64,000 nt of DNA from Paenibacillus sp. H1-7. Lineage in GTDB: Bacteria > Bacillota > Bacilli > Paenibacillales > NBRC-103111. Position 1 is the first letter of the stretch, and each line of letters opens with the position of its first letter. The stretch spans positions 3,287,501 to 3,351,500 of the forward strand of contig NZ_CP031168.1 in the NCBI RefSeq assembly GCF_022354825.1, written 5' to 3'. The position numbers and the translations under genes were made by a program. Under the pieces are notes generated by a model, which saw only the letters and a list, made by a program, of their open reading frames with translations, had not been told where the DNA came from and did no database searches. Below are positions 44,463 through 54,324 of this stretch, one piece after another.

Positions 44463-44493
44463 ACCGGGATCGGCTAACGATCACCGGTTTTTT
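44463..44493 (+). terminator. Terminator after the M23 peptidase gene
   Basis: ACCGGGATCG (44463-44472) pairs with CGATC and CCGGT (44478-44488) across one bulged A; six T follow. Confidence 0.82.
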
Positions 44494-44582
44494 GCCGTAC
44501 ATTTGCAAATTGCCCCATAAACCGCTACTCTAAAATGAAGCGACTGTCAATTGTCGAATGCTGGTAAAGGGGAGAAATTGTC

Positions 44583-45407
44583 TTGTCTACTCGATTTTTA
44601 TGGCGTACGGTCGGACTTGCCGCGTTGTTGTCTACGCTGCTGTGTATTTTTGGCTTTGTGTATGCATTCAATCAAATCATTTTTCCCAAGAAAGCAGTCA
44701 ATCCGGATGTCGCTGCAGCGCCTCAAGAAACAGTGAAGCCGGTGAAAACCTCATTCGCCGATAAAGAGAAAATTCAGATTGTGGCATTGGGCGATTCGTT
44801 AACGGCAGGCACCGGCGATCTATCAGGTCGAGGGTATGTCGGCCAGGTGAAGGAGATGCTTGGAAAGCAATTCGGAAAGCCGGTATTCGTCCTCAACAAC
44901 TTCGCCATTCCCGGATTCCGTACCTACGATGTGCTGAAGGATATGGATGCGAAGCAGGATATCGGCAAATCGATCGCCCAAGCAGATCTAGTTCTTCTGA
45001 CGATCGGAGGCAACGATTTATTCGAGGGTGGACAAGGCATATTCAACGGGCAAAACGAGGAGGGCTTTAATCCCGCAGCGGCGGCGGGCCGTGTGCCGGA
45101 GGCGCTGAAGAGGCTCGGTCAAATATTGGATACGGTGGCCAAAGCCAATCCGAATGCCGTTATTGCCTACGTCGGCTTGTATCATCCGTTCCTTGACTTG
45201 GATGAGAAAAGGGAAGGCTCGCTGCTCATTCAGAAGTGGAATACGGCTGCGTTCGAAATGATCAATAAATACCCGAATATGGTGCTGATACCGACCTACG
45301 ATCTGTTCGAGCTGAACCTGAACAAATACTTGTACACGGATCATTTTCACCCGAATCAGGACGGTTACGAACGAATCGCCGAGCGCGTCGTCCAGGTTGT
45401 GAAATAA
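44583..45407 (+). CDS. SGNH/GDSL-family lipase or esterase (YpmR-like)
   Basis: A 274-residue hydrolase with an N-terminal signal/anchor (~10-31) and an external SGNH domain. Block I is A-L-G-D-S-L-T-A-G (Ser72 nucleophile), block III is G-G-N-D, and block V is D-H-F-H (Asp253, His256). It resembles B. subtilis YpmR. The substrate, lipid or acetyl group on the wall, is not evident. The start is TTG 44583 after AAAGGGGAG. It is followed by the ABC-2 transporter genes at 28 bases. Confidence 0.88.
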   Translation: MSTRFLWRTVGLAALLSTLLCIFGFVYAFNQIIFPKKAVNPDVAAAPQETVKPVKTSFADKEKIQIVALGDSLTAGTGDLSGRGYVGQVKEMLGKQFGKPVFVLNNFAIPGFRTYDVLKDMDAKQDIGKSIAQADLVLLTIGGNDLFEGGQGIFNGQNEEGFNPAAAAGRVPEALKRLGQILDTVAKANPNAVIAYVGLYHPFLDLDEKREGSLLIQKWNTAAFEMINKYPNMVLIPTYDLFELNLNKYLYTDHFHPNQDGYERIAERVVQVVK

Positions 45408-45435
45408 ATCGCAGCAGACAAAGGAGAGAAGGATT

Positions 45436-46404
45436 ATGGGAAGCCATCCGGAAGTTGTATTGTCTGTCCACAATGTGAAGAAAACGATCAAAAAGAAAGA
45501 GATTATAAAAGGCATTTCCTTCGAGGTGTATGCAGGCGAAATATTCGGCTTTCTTGGTCCCAACGGCTCCGGCAAAACGACCACGATCCGCATGCTGGTC
45601 GATCTCATCGCACCGACGGAAGGCACCATTACGATATGCGGGTACGACGTGCACAAGCAGCACAACGAAGCGATGCAGTACGTAGGCTGTATCGTTGAAA
45701 ATCCGGAGCTCTATTCGTATTTGAGCGGGTGGGAAAACCTCGAGCATTTTGCCCGCATGCTGCCGGGGATCAACGAGGAGCGGATTCAGGAGGTTGTCAA
45801 GATCGTCGGGATGGATGCGCGTATCCACGATACAGTCAAAACCTATTCTCTCGGGATGCGTCAACGTTTAGGCATCGCGCAGGCGCTGCTGAACCGTCCG
45901 AAGCTGCTCATCTTGGACGAGCCTACGAATGGCTTGGATCCGCAAGGGATCAAGGAGATGCGGATGTTTATCCAAGAGCTGGCACAGACCGGATTAAGCC
46001 TGTTCGTGTCGAGCCATCTGTTGAGTGAAATTCAACAAATGTGCGACAGGGTTGCGATCATCAGCCACGGGCAAGTGATCAAGGTCGGCGAGGTCGACGC
46101 CTTGATTGACGAGTCCGCAAGCCGGGTCGTGTGGCGCATTTCTCCGAAGGAACGGGCGCTGGAGCTGCTTAATGCGCAGAATGATGTGGTCGTTCTGGAT
46201 GTAAGCCATAAGGCGGAAGAGTATGACAGCAGCGATTCCTCGCAAGAAGTGCATGATATCGTCACGCAGCTGAATCCGGAGACGGTACCGGTTGTAACCC
46301 GTCAGCTGGTCGAAGCGGGAATTCAGCTGTATGGAGTAGAGACGAAAAGTCCGACGCTGGAAGATTTATTTTTAAGCCTAACGGAGGGGAAACGCATTGG
46401 TTAG
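45436..46404 (+). CDS. ABC-2 type transporter ATP-binding protein
   Basis: A 322-residue ATPase. Walker A G-P-N-G-S-G-K-T-T (~39-47), Q-loop near 84, signature Y-S-L-G-M-R-Q-R (~137-144), and Walker B L-L-I-L-D-E-P-T-N-G-L-D with the catalytic Glu. A C-terminal extension (~220-322) is usual in drug and lantibiotic-immunity ABC-2 systems. AAAGGAGAG precedes ATG 45436. It overlaps the permease gene by 8 bases. Substrate unknown. Confidence 0.92.
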   Translation: MGSHPEVVLSVHNVKKTIKKKEIIKGISFEVYAGEIFGFLGPNGSGKTTTIRMLVDLIAPTEGTITICGYDVHKQHNEAMQYVGCIVENPELYSYLSGWENLEHFARMLPGINEERIQEVVKIVGMDARIHDTVKTYSLGMRQRLGIAQALLNRPKLLILDEPTNGLDPQGIKEMRMFIQELAQTGLSLFVSSHLLSEIQQMCDRVAIISHGQVIKVGEVDALIDESASRVVWRISPKERALELLNAQNDVVVLDVSHKAEEYDSSDSSQEVHDIVTQLNPETVPVVTRQLVEAGIQLYGVETKSPTLEDLFLSLTEGKRIG

Positions 46405-47389
46405 CCTATACCCGCTGGTCAAAAACGAGTGCATCAAAATCATCAAAAAGAAGCGGCTTCTCGTCGTTTTGCTAATTTTGACGGCTCTTATCCCCATGTT
46501 TACTTATGCGCAAATGAAAGTGGCGGAAAACAATCTGAAGCAGTTCGGCACTTCGGACTGGCGCGCGGAGCAAAGACAGAAAATTGTCGACTATACCCGA
46601 AGCATCGGGAGCGCCCGCGTTCCGGAGGAATGGAAGCAATTTCGCCGGGTGGAGGTCATGCTTGCGCAATATTATTTGGATAAAGATGTGAATCCTGCGG
46701 CTCCTAACGGGGTAACCTTTACAAGAGAATTCATTAAAAATGCCGTCGGCCTCTTTATTCCGCTGATGGTTATGGTCATCGCTTCGGACCTGGTATCCTC
46801 CGAGCATTCGACGGGGACGATCAAGCTGCTCTTGACAAGGCCGGTCGGACGATGGAAAATCTTGATGAGCAAGCTGATCAGTATCGTTTTATTTACTTCG
46901 TTAATCGTGACCTGCACGGCGCTCCTCTGTTATTTGATATCCGGGATCGTGTTCGGATATGGCGGATGGGATATGCCCGTCTTCTTCGGCTTCCAGATCG
47001 TCGGAACCGAGGTCGACACCTCCTATGTCCGTGCGGTAGATCAATGGCTGTATTTGATCATGGAATTCGGGCTTGTCTGGTATTCCGCTCTTATCGTCGC
47101 GGTCATGTCGCTTATGGTTTCCGTATTGATCCGCAGTACGGCGGCGGGAATGGGACTGATGCTCGCGGTGTTAATTTCGGGAACGATCTTGACCAACATG
47201 GTCTCGTCTTGGGAGGCGGCCAAATATTTGTTCATGGTCAACCTGCGGCTGACCGACTATTTGACGGGCAGCTTGCCGCCGATCAAAGGAATGGATTTGC
47301 CGTTCTCGCTCGCTGTTCTGACCGTCTGGGGACTTGCTTCGGTAATCGTCTCCTTTACGGTATTCACGAAAAAAGATATATTGAACTAA
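46397..47389 (+). CDS. ABC-2 type transporter permease
   Basis: A 330-residue membrane protein with a long external loop after the first helix and five further helices, as in NosY/DrrB-type permeases. The start is TTG 46397, 7 bases after GGAGGGG and inside the end of the ATPase gene. The S-S-E-H-S-T-G-T-I-K-L-L-L-T-R-P motif is a hallmark of this permease class. The parE promoter begins at the very end of this gene. Confidence 0.92.
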   Translation: MVSLYPLVKNECIKIIKKKRLLVVLLILTALIPMFTYAQMKVAENNLKQFGTSDWRAEQRQKIVDYTRSIGSARVPEEWKQFRRVEVMLAQYYLDKDVNPAAPNGVTFTREFIKNAVGLFIPLMVMVIASDLVSSEHSTGTIKLLLTRPVGRWKILMSKLISIVLFTSLIVTCTALLCYLISGIVFGYGGWDMPVFFGFQIVGTEVDTSYVRAVDQWLYLIMEFGLVWYSALIVAVMSLMVSVLIRSTAAGMGLMLAVLISGTILTNMVSSWEAAKYLFMVNLRLTDYLTGSLPPIKGMDLPFSLAVLTVWGLASVIVSFTVFTKKDILN

Positions 47390-47408
47390 CGGTGCGAGAT
47401 GATATAAT
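47381..47408 (+). promoter_or_regulatory. Promoter of parEC
   Basis: TTGAAC (47381-47386), a 16-base spacer and TATAAT (47403-47408), with TG one base before the -10. The -35 overlaps the last codons of the permease gene. Confidence 0.75.
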
Positions 47409-47460
47409 GCACAGTATAACTCACTAGAACATAAGCTTTGCAGGTAAAGGGGGGTCTTCA

Positions 47461-49434
47461 ATGGCTGATCAGGTAGATGTATTTGATGCCGCTGCGACCA
47501 CGCGTTCGGATTACGACGCTGACGATATACAAGTACTCGAAGGCCTGGTTGCGGTCCGCAAAAGACCGGGCATGTACATAGGAAGCACCAGCACGTCGGG
47601 CTTGCACCACTTGGTATGGGAGATTGTGGACAACGCGGTCGACGAGCATTTGGCCAAGTTTTGCAACAAAATCGATGTGACCATTCATAAGGATCAATCG
47701 ATTACCGTCTATGACAACGGCCGCGGCATACCGACGGGGATGCACAAGATGGGCATCCCTACGCCGCAAGTCGTCTTTACGATATTGCACGCGGGAGGCA
47801 AGTTCGGCGGCGGGGGCTACAAGAAGTCCGGGGGACTGCACGGCGTAGGCGCTTCGGTTACGAATGCGCTGTCCGAATGGCTGGAGGTTACGATTTACCG
47901 GGACGGCAAAACTCACCGTCAGCGGTTCGAATATGGGGTGGATGATAACGGAGTCGAGCATGTCGGCGAGCCGGTTACAGGGCTTGAAGTCATAGGGAAT
48001 ACGCGTCAGACCGGAACCAAGGTAACGTTCAAGCCGGATAAAAGAGTGTTCCAGGGCGGCATTGCCGTAAACTACGATACGCTGCTGGAGCGCTTACAAG
48101 AGATCGCTTTTCTGAACTCCGGTCTCCAGGTGACGATTAAGGACGAGCGGACGGACAAGCAGGAGGTATTCCTCTACGAAGGCGGCGCAAGCCAATTCGT
48201 CCGGTTTTTGAACGAGGATAAGACGGTACTGCATGACGTAATCCATTACACGGCGGAGAAGGACGAGATCGAAGTCGAAGTGGCGCTGCAGTACAACGAC
48301 GGCTATACCGAAACGATCGTTTCGTTCGTCAACTCGATTCCGACCCGCGGCGGCGGAACGCATGAGACCGGATTTAAGACCGCCTATACGCGGGTAATGA
48401 ACGATTATGCCCGGAAAACCGGGATTTTGAAGGAAAAGGACAAAAATTTGGACGGCCAGGATTTGCGGGAAGGCATGATGGCCGTCATTAACATCAAAAT
48501 GGGTGAAGTCGAATTCGTCGGTCAGACGAAGGACCAGCTCGGCAGCGCTTCGGCGCGCAGTGTCGTCGATTCGGTCGTATCGGATAAAATGGCGGTGTTT
48601 CTGGAGGAAAACCCTCAGGTCGCCCAAATGATAATGAAGAAGGCGGTCCAATCCGCCAAAGCGAGAGAAGCGGCACGCAAAGCCCGCGAAGAAGTACGGA
48701 GCGGGAAGAAGGGCAGGAGCGAGAGCTCGAACCTGGGCGGCAAGCTGACTCCGGCTCAATCCAAGGATTACTCGCGAAACGAGTTGTTTATCGTTGAGGG
48801 AGATTCCGCAGGCGGCTCGGCCAAGCAGGGGCGCGATTCGAAGCACCAGGCTATTTTGCCTTTGAAAGGGAAGCCGATGAATCCCGAGAAGGCGAAGCTG
48901 ATCGATATTATGAAGAACGACGAGTACAAGGCGATCATTTCCGCCATCGGTGCGGGAGTCGGTCCCGAATTTGACGCGTCCGAAAGCAATTACGCGAAGA
49001 TTATCATTATGACGGACGCCGATACGGACGGCGCGCATATCCAAGTGCTGCTGCTGACCTTCTTTTACCGCTATATGAAGCCGCTGATCGACTCGGGCAA
49101 AGTATATATCGCCCAGCCGCCGCTCTATAAGGTAACGAAGAAAGCCGGCAAAAACAGCTCGATCCGGTATGCCTGGACGGATGAGCAGCTTCAGGCGCTT
49201 AACAAGGAGCTGGGTAAGAACGTCGAGCTGCAGCGTTATAAAGGCTTGGGTGAGATGAACCCGGACCAGCTGTGGGAGACGACGATGGATCCTGCTACCC
49301 GAACGCTGCTGCAGGTACAGATTGAGGACGCGGCCAAAGCCGAACGGCGTGTATCTACGCTGATGGGGGACAAGGTTGACCCGCGGAAGCGCTGGATTAT
49401 CGAGAATGTCGACTTCACCGAGTTCGAGGAGTAG
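47461..49434 (+). CDS. parE: DNA topoisomerase IV subunit B
   Basis: ParE, 657 residues, the ATPase half of topoisomerase IV, which unlinks daughter chromosomes. The GHKL ATPase site has E-I-V-D-N-A-V-D-E, D-N-G-R-G-I-P and G-G-L-H-G-V-G-A. The TOPRIM domain has E-G-D-S-A-G-G-S-A-K (~445) and D-A-D-T-D-G-A-H-I (~516). H-A-G-G-K-F-G-G-G-G-Y-K and sequence resemble ParE rather than GyrB. AAAGGGGGG precedes ATG 47461. It is followed by parC with a 7-base gap. Confidence 0.95.
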   Translation: MADQVDVFDAAATTRSDYDADDIQVLEGLVAVRKRPGMYIGSTSTSGLHHLVWEIVDNAVDEHLAKFCNKIDVTIHKDQSITVYDNGRGIPTGMHKMGIPTPQVVFTILHAGGKFGGGGYKKSGGLHGVGASVTNALSEWLEVTIYRDGKTHRQRFEYGVDDNGVEHVGEPVTGLEVIGNTRQTGTKVTFKPDKRVFQGGIAVNYDTLLERLQEIAFLNSGLQVTIKDERTDKQEVFLYEGGASQFVRFLNEDKTVLHDVIHYTAEKDEIEVEVALQYNDGYTETIVSFVNSIPTRGGGTHETGFKTAYTRVMNDYARKTGILKEKDKNLDGQDLREGMMAVINIKMGEVEFVGQTKDQLGSASARSVVDSVVSDKMAVFLEENPQVAQMIMKKAVQSAKAREAARKAREEVRSGKKGRSESSNLGGKLTPAQSKDYSRNELFIVEGDSAGGSAKQGRDSKHQAILPLKGKPMNPEKAKLIDIMKNDEYKAIISAIGAGVGPEFDASESNYAKIIIMTDADTDGAHIQVLLLTFFYRYMKPLIDSGKVYIAQPPLYKVTKKAGKNSSIRYAWTDEQLQALNKELGKNVELQRYKGLGEMNPDQLWETTMDPATRTLLQVQIEDAAKAERRVSTLMGDKVDPRKRWIIENVDFTEFEE

Positions 49435-49441
49435 ATGAAAC

Positions 49442-51877
49442 GTGACGATATTGGAAAGCTTTTTACCTGCATTTCTAGAAGAAGTGGTTGGCGACCGGTT
49501 CGGTCGCTACTCCAAATATATTATTCAAGACCGCGCGATTCCCGATGTGCGGGATGGCTTGAAGCCGGTTCAGCGGCGTATATTGTACGCCATGTACGAT
49601 GCCGGCAATACGCCCGATAAGCCATACCGGAAATCGGCCAAAACCGTCGGCGACGTGATGGGTAACTATCACCCGCACGGCGACTCTTCGATTTATGAGG
49701 GCATGGTCCGGATGGCGCAGCCGTGGAAGATGGGGCATGTGCTGATCGACGGTCACGGCAACTGGGGCTCGCAGGACGACGATCCTGCAGCCGCGATGCG
49801 CTACACCGAAGCCCGCTTATCGGAAATCGCGATGGAGCTGCTGCGCGATATTGAGAAGCGCACCGTGCAGTTTAAAGATAATTTCGATAACACGACGAAG
49901 GAGCCGGTAGTGCTGCCTTCCCGTTATCCGAACCTGCTTGTGAACGGAGTAAGCGGGATTTCATCCGGCTTCGCGACGGAAATTCCGACGCATAACCTGC
50001 GAGAAGTCATCGACGGCTGTATTGCCTTGATGGAACGGCCCGAGATGGAGCTCGACGAGCTGATGCAGATTATCAAGGGGCCGGACTTCCCTACGGGCGG
50101 CATCATTATGGGCTCGGACGGTATTCGGGAAGCGTTCCTTACCGGCAAAGGCCGCATTTATATCCGTGCCCGTACGGAGATTGAGACGGTGCGCGGCGGC
50201 GCTCAGCAAATCGTCATTACCGAGATTCCGTATCAGGTTGTCAAAGCGCGGCTTGTTACCGCGATGGAGAACATCCGTCTCGAGAAGAAGATCGAGGGCA
50301 TTGCCGTTGTCCGTGACGAAAGCGGACGCAACGGGCTTCGAATCGTTGTAGAGCTTAAGAAGGATGCCGACGCCCAAGGCATATTGGCTTATTTGTTCAA
50401 GAAGACGGACCTTCAAGTCACCTATAACTTCAACATGGTGGCTATCGTCAACAAGACGCCTCGGCAGCTTGGCGTCAAAGAAATTCTTCAAGCCTATATA
50501 GCGCATCAGAAAGAAGTGGTGACCTACCGCTCCCAGTATGAGCTGGACAAGGCGGAGGATCGGGCTCACGTGTTGGAGGGCTTGGCCAAAGCGCTTAACA
50601 TATTGGACGAAGTCATCGCGGCGATCAAAGCGTCCAAAAATCGCCAGGATGCGCAAAACAACTTGGTTGCACAGTTCGGCTTTACCGAGCGTCAAGCGGA
50701 CGCCATTCTTACGCTGCAGCTGTACCGGCTGACCAATCTTGAGATTCATTCCATCGAGAAGGAATTGAAGGATGTGCAGAAGACGATCACTTACCTGCGC
50801 GGTATTTTGAGCAGCGAGAAGAAGCTGATGGGTGTTATCAAAGATGAAATGTCCGGCATTCGCAGTAAGTACGGAGTGGACCGCCGTTCGGATATTCAGG
50901 ACGAAGTGGAAGAGCTGAAGGTAAATCTCGAGGTCATGATAACGGCGGAGGACGTCTTCGTCACCTTGTCCAATGAAGGGTACATTAAGCGGACAAGCAA
51001 GCTCTCGTTCACCCGTTCGGGCGGCGAGCTGGAGAAGACCGGCCTCAAGGAGGGCGACTACGTCCGATATCTGCTGGAGGTCAATACGCTCGACAACCTG
51101 CTGATCTTTACGCAGAAAGGCCAGTACTATCTGCTTCCGGTACATCAGGCTCCCGAGTACAAGTGGAAAGAGAACGGAACGGCGATCGTCAATGTCATTC
51201 CGATTCCGAAGGATGACCGTATTGTGAACGTCATTCCGCTTCGCGACTTTGACGATCCGGGCAAATCGCTTGTTTTCGTCAGCAAGCGCGGACAGGTGAA
51301 GCGTACTGAGCTGAAGGAATATATGACGAATCGTTCGAACGGTATCGTCGCTTGTAAAGTAGGGGAGAACGACGCGATCATCGATGTGCGCGTGAGTACG
51401 AACGACCAGGATATTTTGCTGGTGACGAAGCAGGGGATGGCGATCCGGTTCAGGGAAGATGAGGTTAATCCAATGGGACGAGCAGCCGGCGGCGTTCGCG
51501 GCATTCAGCTGAAGGACGACGATGAGGTTGTCAGTGCCGAATGGATTCAAGGTGAGGAAGGAGAGCTTCTCGTCATTTCCGACCTTGGCTATGCTAAGCG
51601 CTCTCTCATACTGGATTATCCGGTTCAAGGCCGGGGAGGTAAAGGAATTTTCACGTTCGAGTTCCGGGAAGGCAAACGGGTAAGACCGAACGGCGACGTC
51701 CTTATCAAGGCGTATACCGTCAAGGAGGAGCTGCTGCTTACGGCCGTTCTGCAGAGCGGAGAGAGAATGTCCTTCTCGTCCGAAGCTACGCCGATCGAGC
51801 AGCGCAAATCTACAGGCAGACAAGTCATTTCAGTGCCTAAGACCGATTTGATCGTCGACCTGCTGAAGGTGGATTAA
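49442..51877 (+). CDS. parC: DNA topoisomerase IV subunit A
   Basis: ParC, 811 residues, the DNA-cutting half of topoisomerase IV. The winged helix carries the active Tyr121 (A-M-R-Y-T-E). The quinolone-determining region around [10 protein letters not shown] has Ser and Glu at the usual positions, so no resistance change is visible. The C-terminal half is a beta-pinwheel of degenerate GyrA-type repeats. The start is GTG 49442 with GAGGAG 9 bases upstream. The last 4 bases overlap a convergent small gene. Confidence 0.95.
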   Translation: MTILESFLPAFLEEVVGDRFGRYSKYIIQDRAIPDVRDGLKPVQRRILYAMYDAGNTPDKPYRKSAKTVGDVMGNYHPHGDSSIYEGMVRMAQPWKMGHVLIDGHGNWGSQDDDPAAAMRYTEARLSEIAMELLRDIEKRTVQFKDNFDNTTKEPVVLPSRYPNLLVNGVSGISSGFATEIPTHNLREVIDGCIALMERPEMELDELMQIIKGPDFPTGGIIMGSDGIREAFLTGKGRIYIRARTEIETVRGGAQQIVITEIPYQVVKARLVTAMENIRLEKKIEGIAVVRDESGRNGLRIVVELKKDADAQGILAYLFKKTDLQVTYNFNMVAIVNKTPRQLGVKEILQAYIAHQKEVVTYRSQYELDKAEDRAHVLEGLAKALNILDEVIAAIKASKNRQDAQNNLVAQFGFTERQADAILTLQLYRLTNLEIHSIEKELKDVQKTITYLRGILSSEKKLMGVIKDEMSGIRSKYGVDRRSDIQDEVEELKVNLEVMITAEDVFVTLSNEGYIKRTSKLSFTRSGGELEKTGLKEGDYVRYLLEVNTLDNLLIFTQKGQYYLLPVHQAPEYKWKENGTAIVNVIPIPKDDRIVNVIPLRDFDDPGKSLVFVSKRGQVKRTELKEYMTNRSNGIVACKVGENDAIIDVRVSTNDQDILLVTKQGMAIRFREDEVNPMGRAAGGVRGIQLKDDDEVVSAEWIQGEEGELLVISDLGYAKRSLILDYPVQGRGGKGIFTFEFREGKRVRPNGDVLIKAYTVKEELLLTAVLQSGERMSFSSEATPIEQRKSTGRQVISVPKTDLIVDLLKVD

Positions 51878-52041
51878 TCGTAGCTGTTGTAGTTAGGCTC
51901 CATTTTTTCTATTAATTGGATGAACATTTCAAGGACGGCCCACACTGGCATGGAATCATCAAGTCTCTCCAGCCATTGTGGGTCGTTTATTATGCCCTTC
52001 TGCAGCGCTTTCTCTCCGATCATCTGCTTCCACGCTTCCAT
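51874..52041 (-). CDS. Small hypothetical protein convergent with parC
   Basis: A 55-residue protein, if started at 52041 (AAGGAG 10 bases upstream); an in-frame ATG at 52062 would add seven residues. It is helical with [12 protein letters not shown] and a hydrophobic F-I-Q-L-I-E-K segment. I do not recognise it. Coding is supported by the binding site and composition only. Its stop overlaps that of parC by 4 bases, and no terminator separates them, so transcripts collide. Confidence 0.5.
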   Translation of the reverse strand: MEAWKQMIGEKALQKGIINDPQWLERLDDSMPVWAVLEMFIQLIEKMEPNYNSYD

Positions 52042-52195
52042 TACCGCATCGCTCCTTCGCATGAATTGACAAGCTCCGCCGATCCTCATGTGCCCATAAT
52101 GCAATATATGTTGAATGAGGTCTAATGTGCCTGTTTTTTATCGATTAATGTCTTAAAATATTTATAGCGTTAACCTTTAAACCTTGGGCTGTCAA

Positions 52196-52204
52196 TGGTA
52201 TAAT
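52196..52204 (+). promoter_or_regulatory. Extended -10 promoter of the MarR gene
   Basis: TGGTATAAT: a consensus -10 at 52199-52204 with TG one base before it. No good -35 is seen. It is about 90 bases before the MarR start. Confidence 0.55.
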
Positions 52205-52293
52205 ATTAGTAACAGCACAGATGGTGACGGTACTACCGATCTTGGAGCAAGTGCGGACGAAGGCAATAAAAGTAGATGCAGGAGTGATGAATT

Positions 52294-52701
52294 GTGGTTA
52301 CTCACGAATTTGCTAAGCTATGGTGGAAGCTATCCAAAGATTTGCGCAATCATATGGAGACGGAGCTCGCGCCAACGTTGACGGAAGGACAATTGACCGT
52401 ATTGGAGCTGCTATCGGGACACGAGCGAATGAAGCCGTCCGATTTCATTGAGTTTTTGGCTACGACGCCGGCCGCCATTACAACGTTGCTCGACCGGATG
52501 GAGAAGGCGGAGCTGATCACGCGGGAGCGCGATGAGAAGGACCGTCGTATCGTCTGGGTGCAGGTAACGGACAAAGGGAAGACCGAATGCCAGCGCGGAA
52601 AAGAGATTCGGGATCATTTCCTGCAAAATTATTTAAGCCGGATTTCCTCCCACAATCAGCAGGTACTGGTATATTTATTGGGGAAAGTTGCGAACGCCTA
52701 G
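52294..52701 (+). CDS. MarR family transcriptional regulator
   Basis: A 135-residue winged-helix regulator of the MarR group: N-terminal dimer helix, recognition helix near A-T-T-P-A-A-I-T-T-L-L-D-R-M (~52-65), and the beta-wing with E-R-D-E-K-D-R-R-I-V (~74-83), the charged tip typical of the family. No cysteine redox sensor is evident. The start is GTG 52294 after AGGAGTG. It sits alone upstream of folD with its own promoter, so its target is not clear; parEC and fetAB lie on either side. Confidence 0.92.
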   Translation: MVTHEFAKLWWKLSKDLRNHMETELAPTLTEGQLTVLELLSGHERMKPSDFIEFLATTPAAITTLLDRMEKAELITRERDEKDRRIVWVQVTDKGKTECQRGKEIRDHFLQNYLSRISSHNQQVLVYLLGKVANA

Positions 52702-52730
52702 TTGATCTTGATTGAAAATAGCGTTATGAT
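52702..52730 (+). promoter_or_regulatory. Sigma-A promoter of the folD riboswitch leader
   Basis: TTGATC (52702-52707), 17-base spacer, TATGAT (52725-52730). It starts immediately after the MarR stop, and the transcript would begin near 52737, just ahead of the ZTP aptamer. Confidence 0.8.
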
Positions 52731-52743
52731 ATACGTACATAAG

Positions 52744-52812
52744 CTATGTGTAACTGGCGGAACATGGGTAACCATGAGGGAGCACATAGAAACATTAGCC
52801 GTACGCCTGGGC
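52744..52812 (+). ncRNA. ZTP (pfl) riboswitch aptamer upstream of folD
   Basis: The fold matches the pfl/ZTP class. P1 pairs CTATGTG (52744-52750) with CACATAG (52783-52789). The conserved ACTGGCG (52753-52759) and GGGAGCAC follow, with a small CATGG/CCATG hairpin (52763-52776). The 3' motif CGCCTGGGC (52804-52812) can form the pseudoknot with GGCG (52756-52759). The class binds ZMP/ZTP, which build up when 10-formyl-THF is short, and turns on folate one-carbon genes. Confidence 0.92.
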
Positions 52813-52845
52813 AAAGGTAAGGGATCGTATCCCTTGCCTTTTTGC
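52813..52845 (+). terminator. Riboswitch expression-platform terminator
   Basis: AAAGGTAAGGGAT (52813-52825) pairs with ATCCCTTGCCTTT (52829-52841) with one G-U; a T run follows. It starts 1 base after the aptamer's CGCCTGGGC, so ligand binding can stop the stem from forming and allow folD transcription. Confidence 0.9.
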
Positions 52846-52881
52846 GTTTTTACATTACTCAAGCCGAGAGGATGGATGGTT

Positions 52882-53736
52882 ATGGAAACGAATAGCATGA
52901 TTTTGGATGGCGCGAGTGTAGCAAGCGAAATCAAAGAGGAGCTGAAGGAGCGAATCGCCCGGTTGACGGACAAGGGGATAACTCCGTGCTTGGCTACGGT
53001 GCTGGTAGGCGATGATCCTGCCTCTGAAACGTACGTCCGAATGAAAGGCAACGCCTGCAGACGGCTTGGCATGGAATCCAAACGGATTCAGATGAGCGGG
53101 GAAACAACCACCGGGCAGCTGCTCGCAGTAATAAGGGAGCTCAATGCAGATCCGACCGTGCACGGCATATTGCTTCAGCATCCCGTACCGCATCACATTG
53201 ACGAGCGGGCGGCTTTTGAGGCTATTGCTATCGAGAAGGATGTGGACGGGGTCACAACGCTAGGCTTCGCCCAGACTGCTTTCGGTTTCGGTCTGTATCC
53301 ATCGTGTACGCCAGCGGCAATACTGGCTATCTTGGATGCGTATCAGCTGCCGTTGGAAGGAAAGCATGCCGTCGTCATCGGTAGGAGCCCTATTCTAGGC
53401 AAGCCCGTATCTCTTATGCTGCTTAACCGGAACGCGACGGTGACGATATGCCATTCCAAAACGAACGGCTTGGCTGATATCGTCAAGCAGGCGGACATCG
53501 TTGTGGCTGCCGTCGGCAAGCCGAAATTCGTTCAGGGCGATTGGATCAAACCGGGCGCGGTCGTCATGGATGCCGGGTATAATCCGGGTAACGTCGGGGA
53601 TGTCGACTATGACGCTTGTCTTGGCAGGGCGAGCGCCATAACACCGGTCCCTGCAGGAGTCGGTCCTGTGACGATTGCCACGCTGCTCAAACATACAGTG
53701 GATGCGGCGGAGAGAGCAAGCGCGCGTGCCGTATAA
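52882..53736 (+). CDS. folD: Methylenetetrahydrofolate dehydrogenase/cyclohydrolase
   Basis: FolD, 284 residues, converts 5,10-methylene-THF via 5,10-methenyl-THF to 10-formyl-THF with NADP. Tyr51 and Lys55 of Y-V-R-M-K are the catalytic pair, and G-R-S-P-I-L-G-K-P is the nucleotide site. P-V-P-A-G-V-G-P-V-T closes the protein. The start is ATG 52882 behind GAGAGGATGG; a longer frame from 52702 runs through the riboswitch and is not real. Its leader is a ZTP riboswitch with its own promoter. Confidence 0.95.
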   Translation: METNSMILDGASVASEIKEELKERIARLTDKGITPCLATVLVGDDPASETYVRMKGNACRRLGMESKRIQMSGETTTGQLLAVIRELNADPTVHGILLQHPVPHHIDERAAFEAIAIEKDVDGVTTLGFAQTAFGFGLYPSCTPAAILAILDAYQLPLEGKHAVVIGRSPILGKPVSLMLLNRNATVTICHSKTNGLADIVKQADIVVAAVGKPKFVQGDWIKPGAVVMDAGYNPGNVGDVDYDACLGRASAITPVPAGVGPVTIATLLKHTVDAAERASARAV

Positions 53737-53749
53737 CTACTTGCCAAGC

Positions 53750-53805
53750 AACACTCAAGCCTTCGTGCGGTCGTTCGGATCCGGGCAAAGGCTTGGGTGT
53801 TTTTT
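53750..53805 (+). terminator. Terminator after folD
   Basis: AACACTCAAGCC (53750-53761) pairs with GGCTTGGGTGTT (53790-53801), one G-U; T run to 53805. Confidence 0.85.
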
Positions 53806-53902
53806 CTGTTGTGGGAGATACGTCATGAACTGAATCTTGTTCGGCTGCCGCTATCGCTGGGCGGTTCGGTCGGCTCGATGGCCATTCGGCTCCCATGGAA
53901 GC

Positions 53903-54127
53903 TCAGCTCCCGGGCACACCGTGAACCAGGCTGCGTAACCGTTCAATCTCCCTATCTTTTTCGGTTATGGATTGGAGAAGCCGTTCAACCGCAGATTCCG
54001 CTTCCACCGCGCGTTCCACGGCCTCTAGCCAGGCTGCCTGCGCTTTCAGGGGATATTCGCTGCCGGGGTTCCATTTGACTCTTAAACACAACAAATCCTC
54101 TATCAAGTTTCTCTTATCATTAGCCAT
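53903..54127 (-). CDS. Small coiled-coil hypothetical protein
   Basis: A 74-residue protein rich in Glu, Arg and Leu. The second half (~35-68) has heptad spacing that suggests a short coiled coil. An excellent AGGAGG lies 8 bases before its ATG on the minus strand, and an extended -10 promoter is placed ~50 bases upstream, so it is a real gene. No family is recognised. It lies alone between folD and the fetAB-like pair, in the opposite direction to both. Confidence 0.7.
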   Translation of the reverse strand: MANDKRNLIEDLLCLRVKWNPGSEYPLKAQAAWLEAVERAVEAESAVERLLQSITEKDREIERLRSLVHGVPGS

Positions 54128-54175
54128 CGCTTGTTCCTCCTAAGCTTGGGAAGTCTTCTGACGAATCGTCGGATT

Positions 54176-54184
54176 ATTATATCA
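54176..54184 (-). promoter_or_regulatory. Extended -10 promoter of the coiled-coil gene
   Basis: On the minus strand the bases read TGATATAAT: consensus -10 with an upstream TG. The -35 is poor. Confidence 0.5.
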
Positions 54185-54324
54185 TTACCCTATCCGCCGC
54201 AGTTTGAGTCGTATTCAACTTCTCATGCACCAAGTGTTGGAAATGCGCTATAATAGACAAGTCGTCAAACGGACGCAAGGGTGCGGACACTATTGAACAG
54301 AGGGAATCGGGATGTGAACGATAC

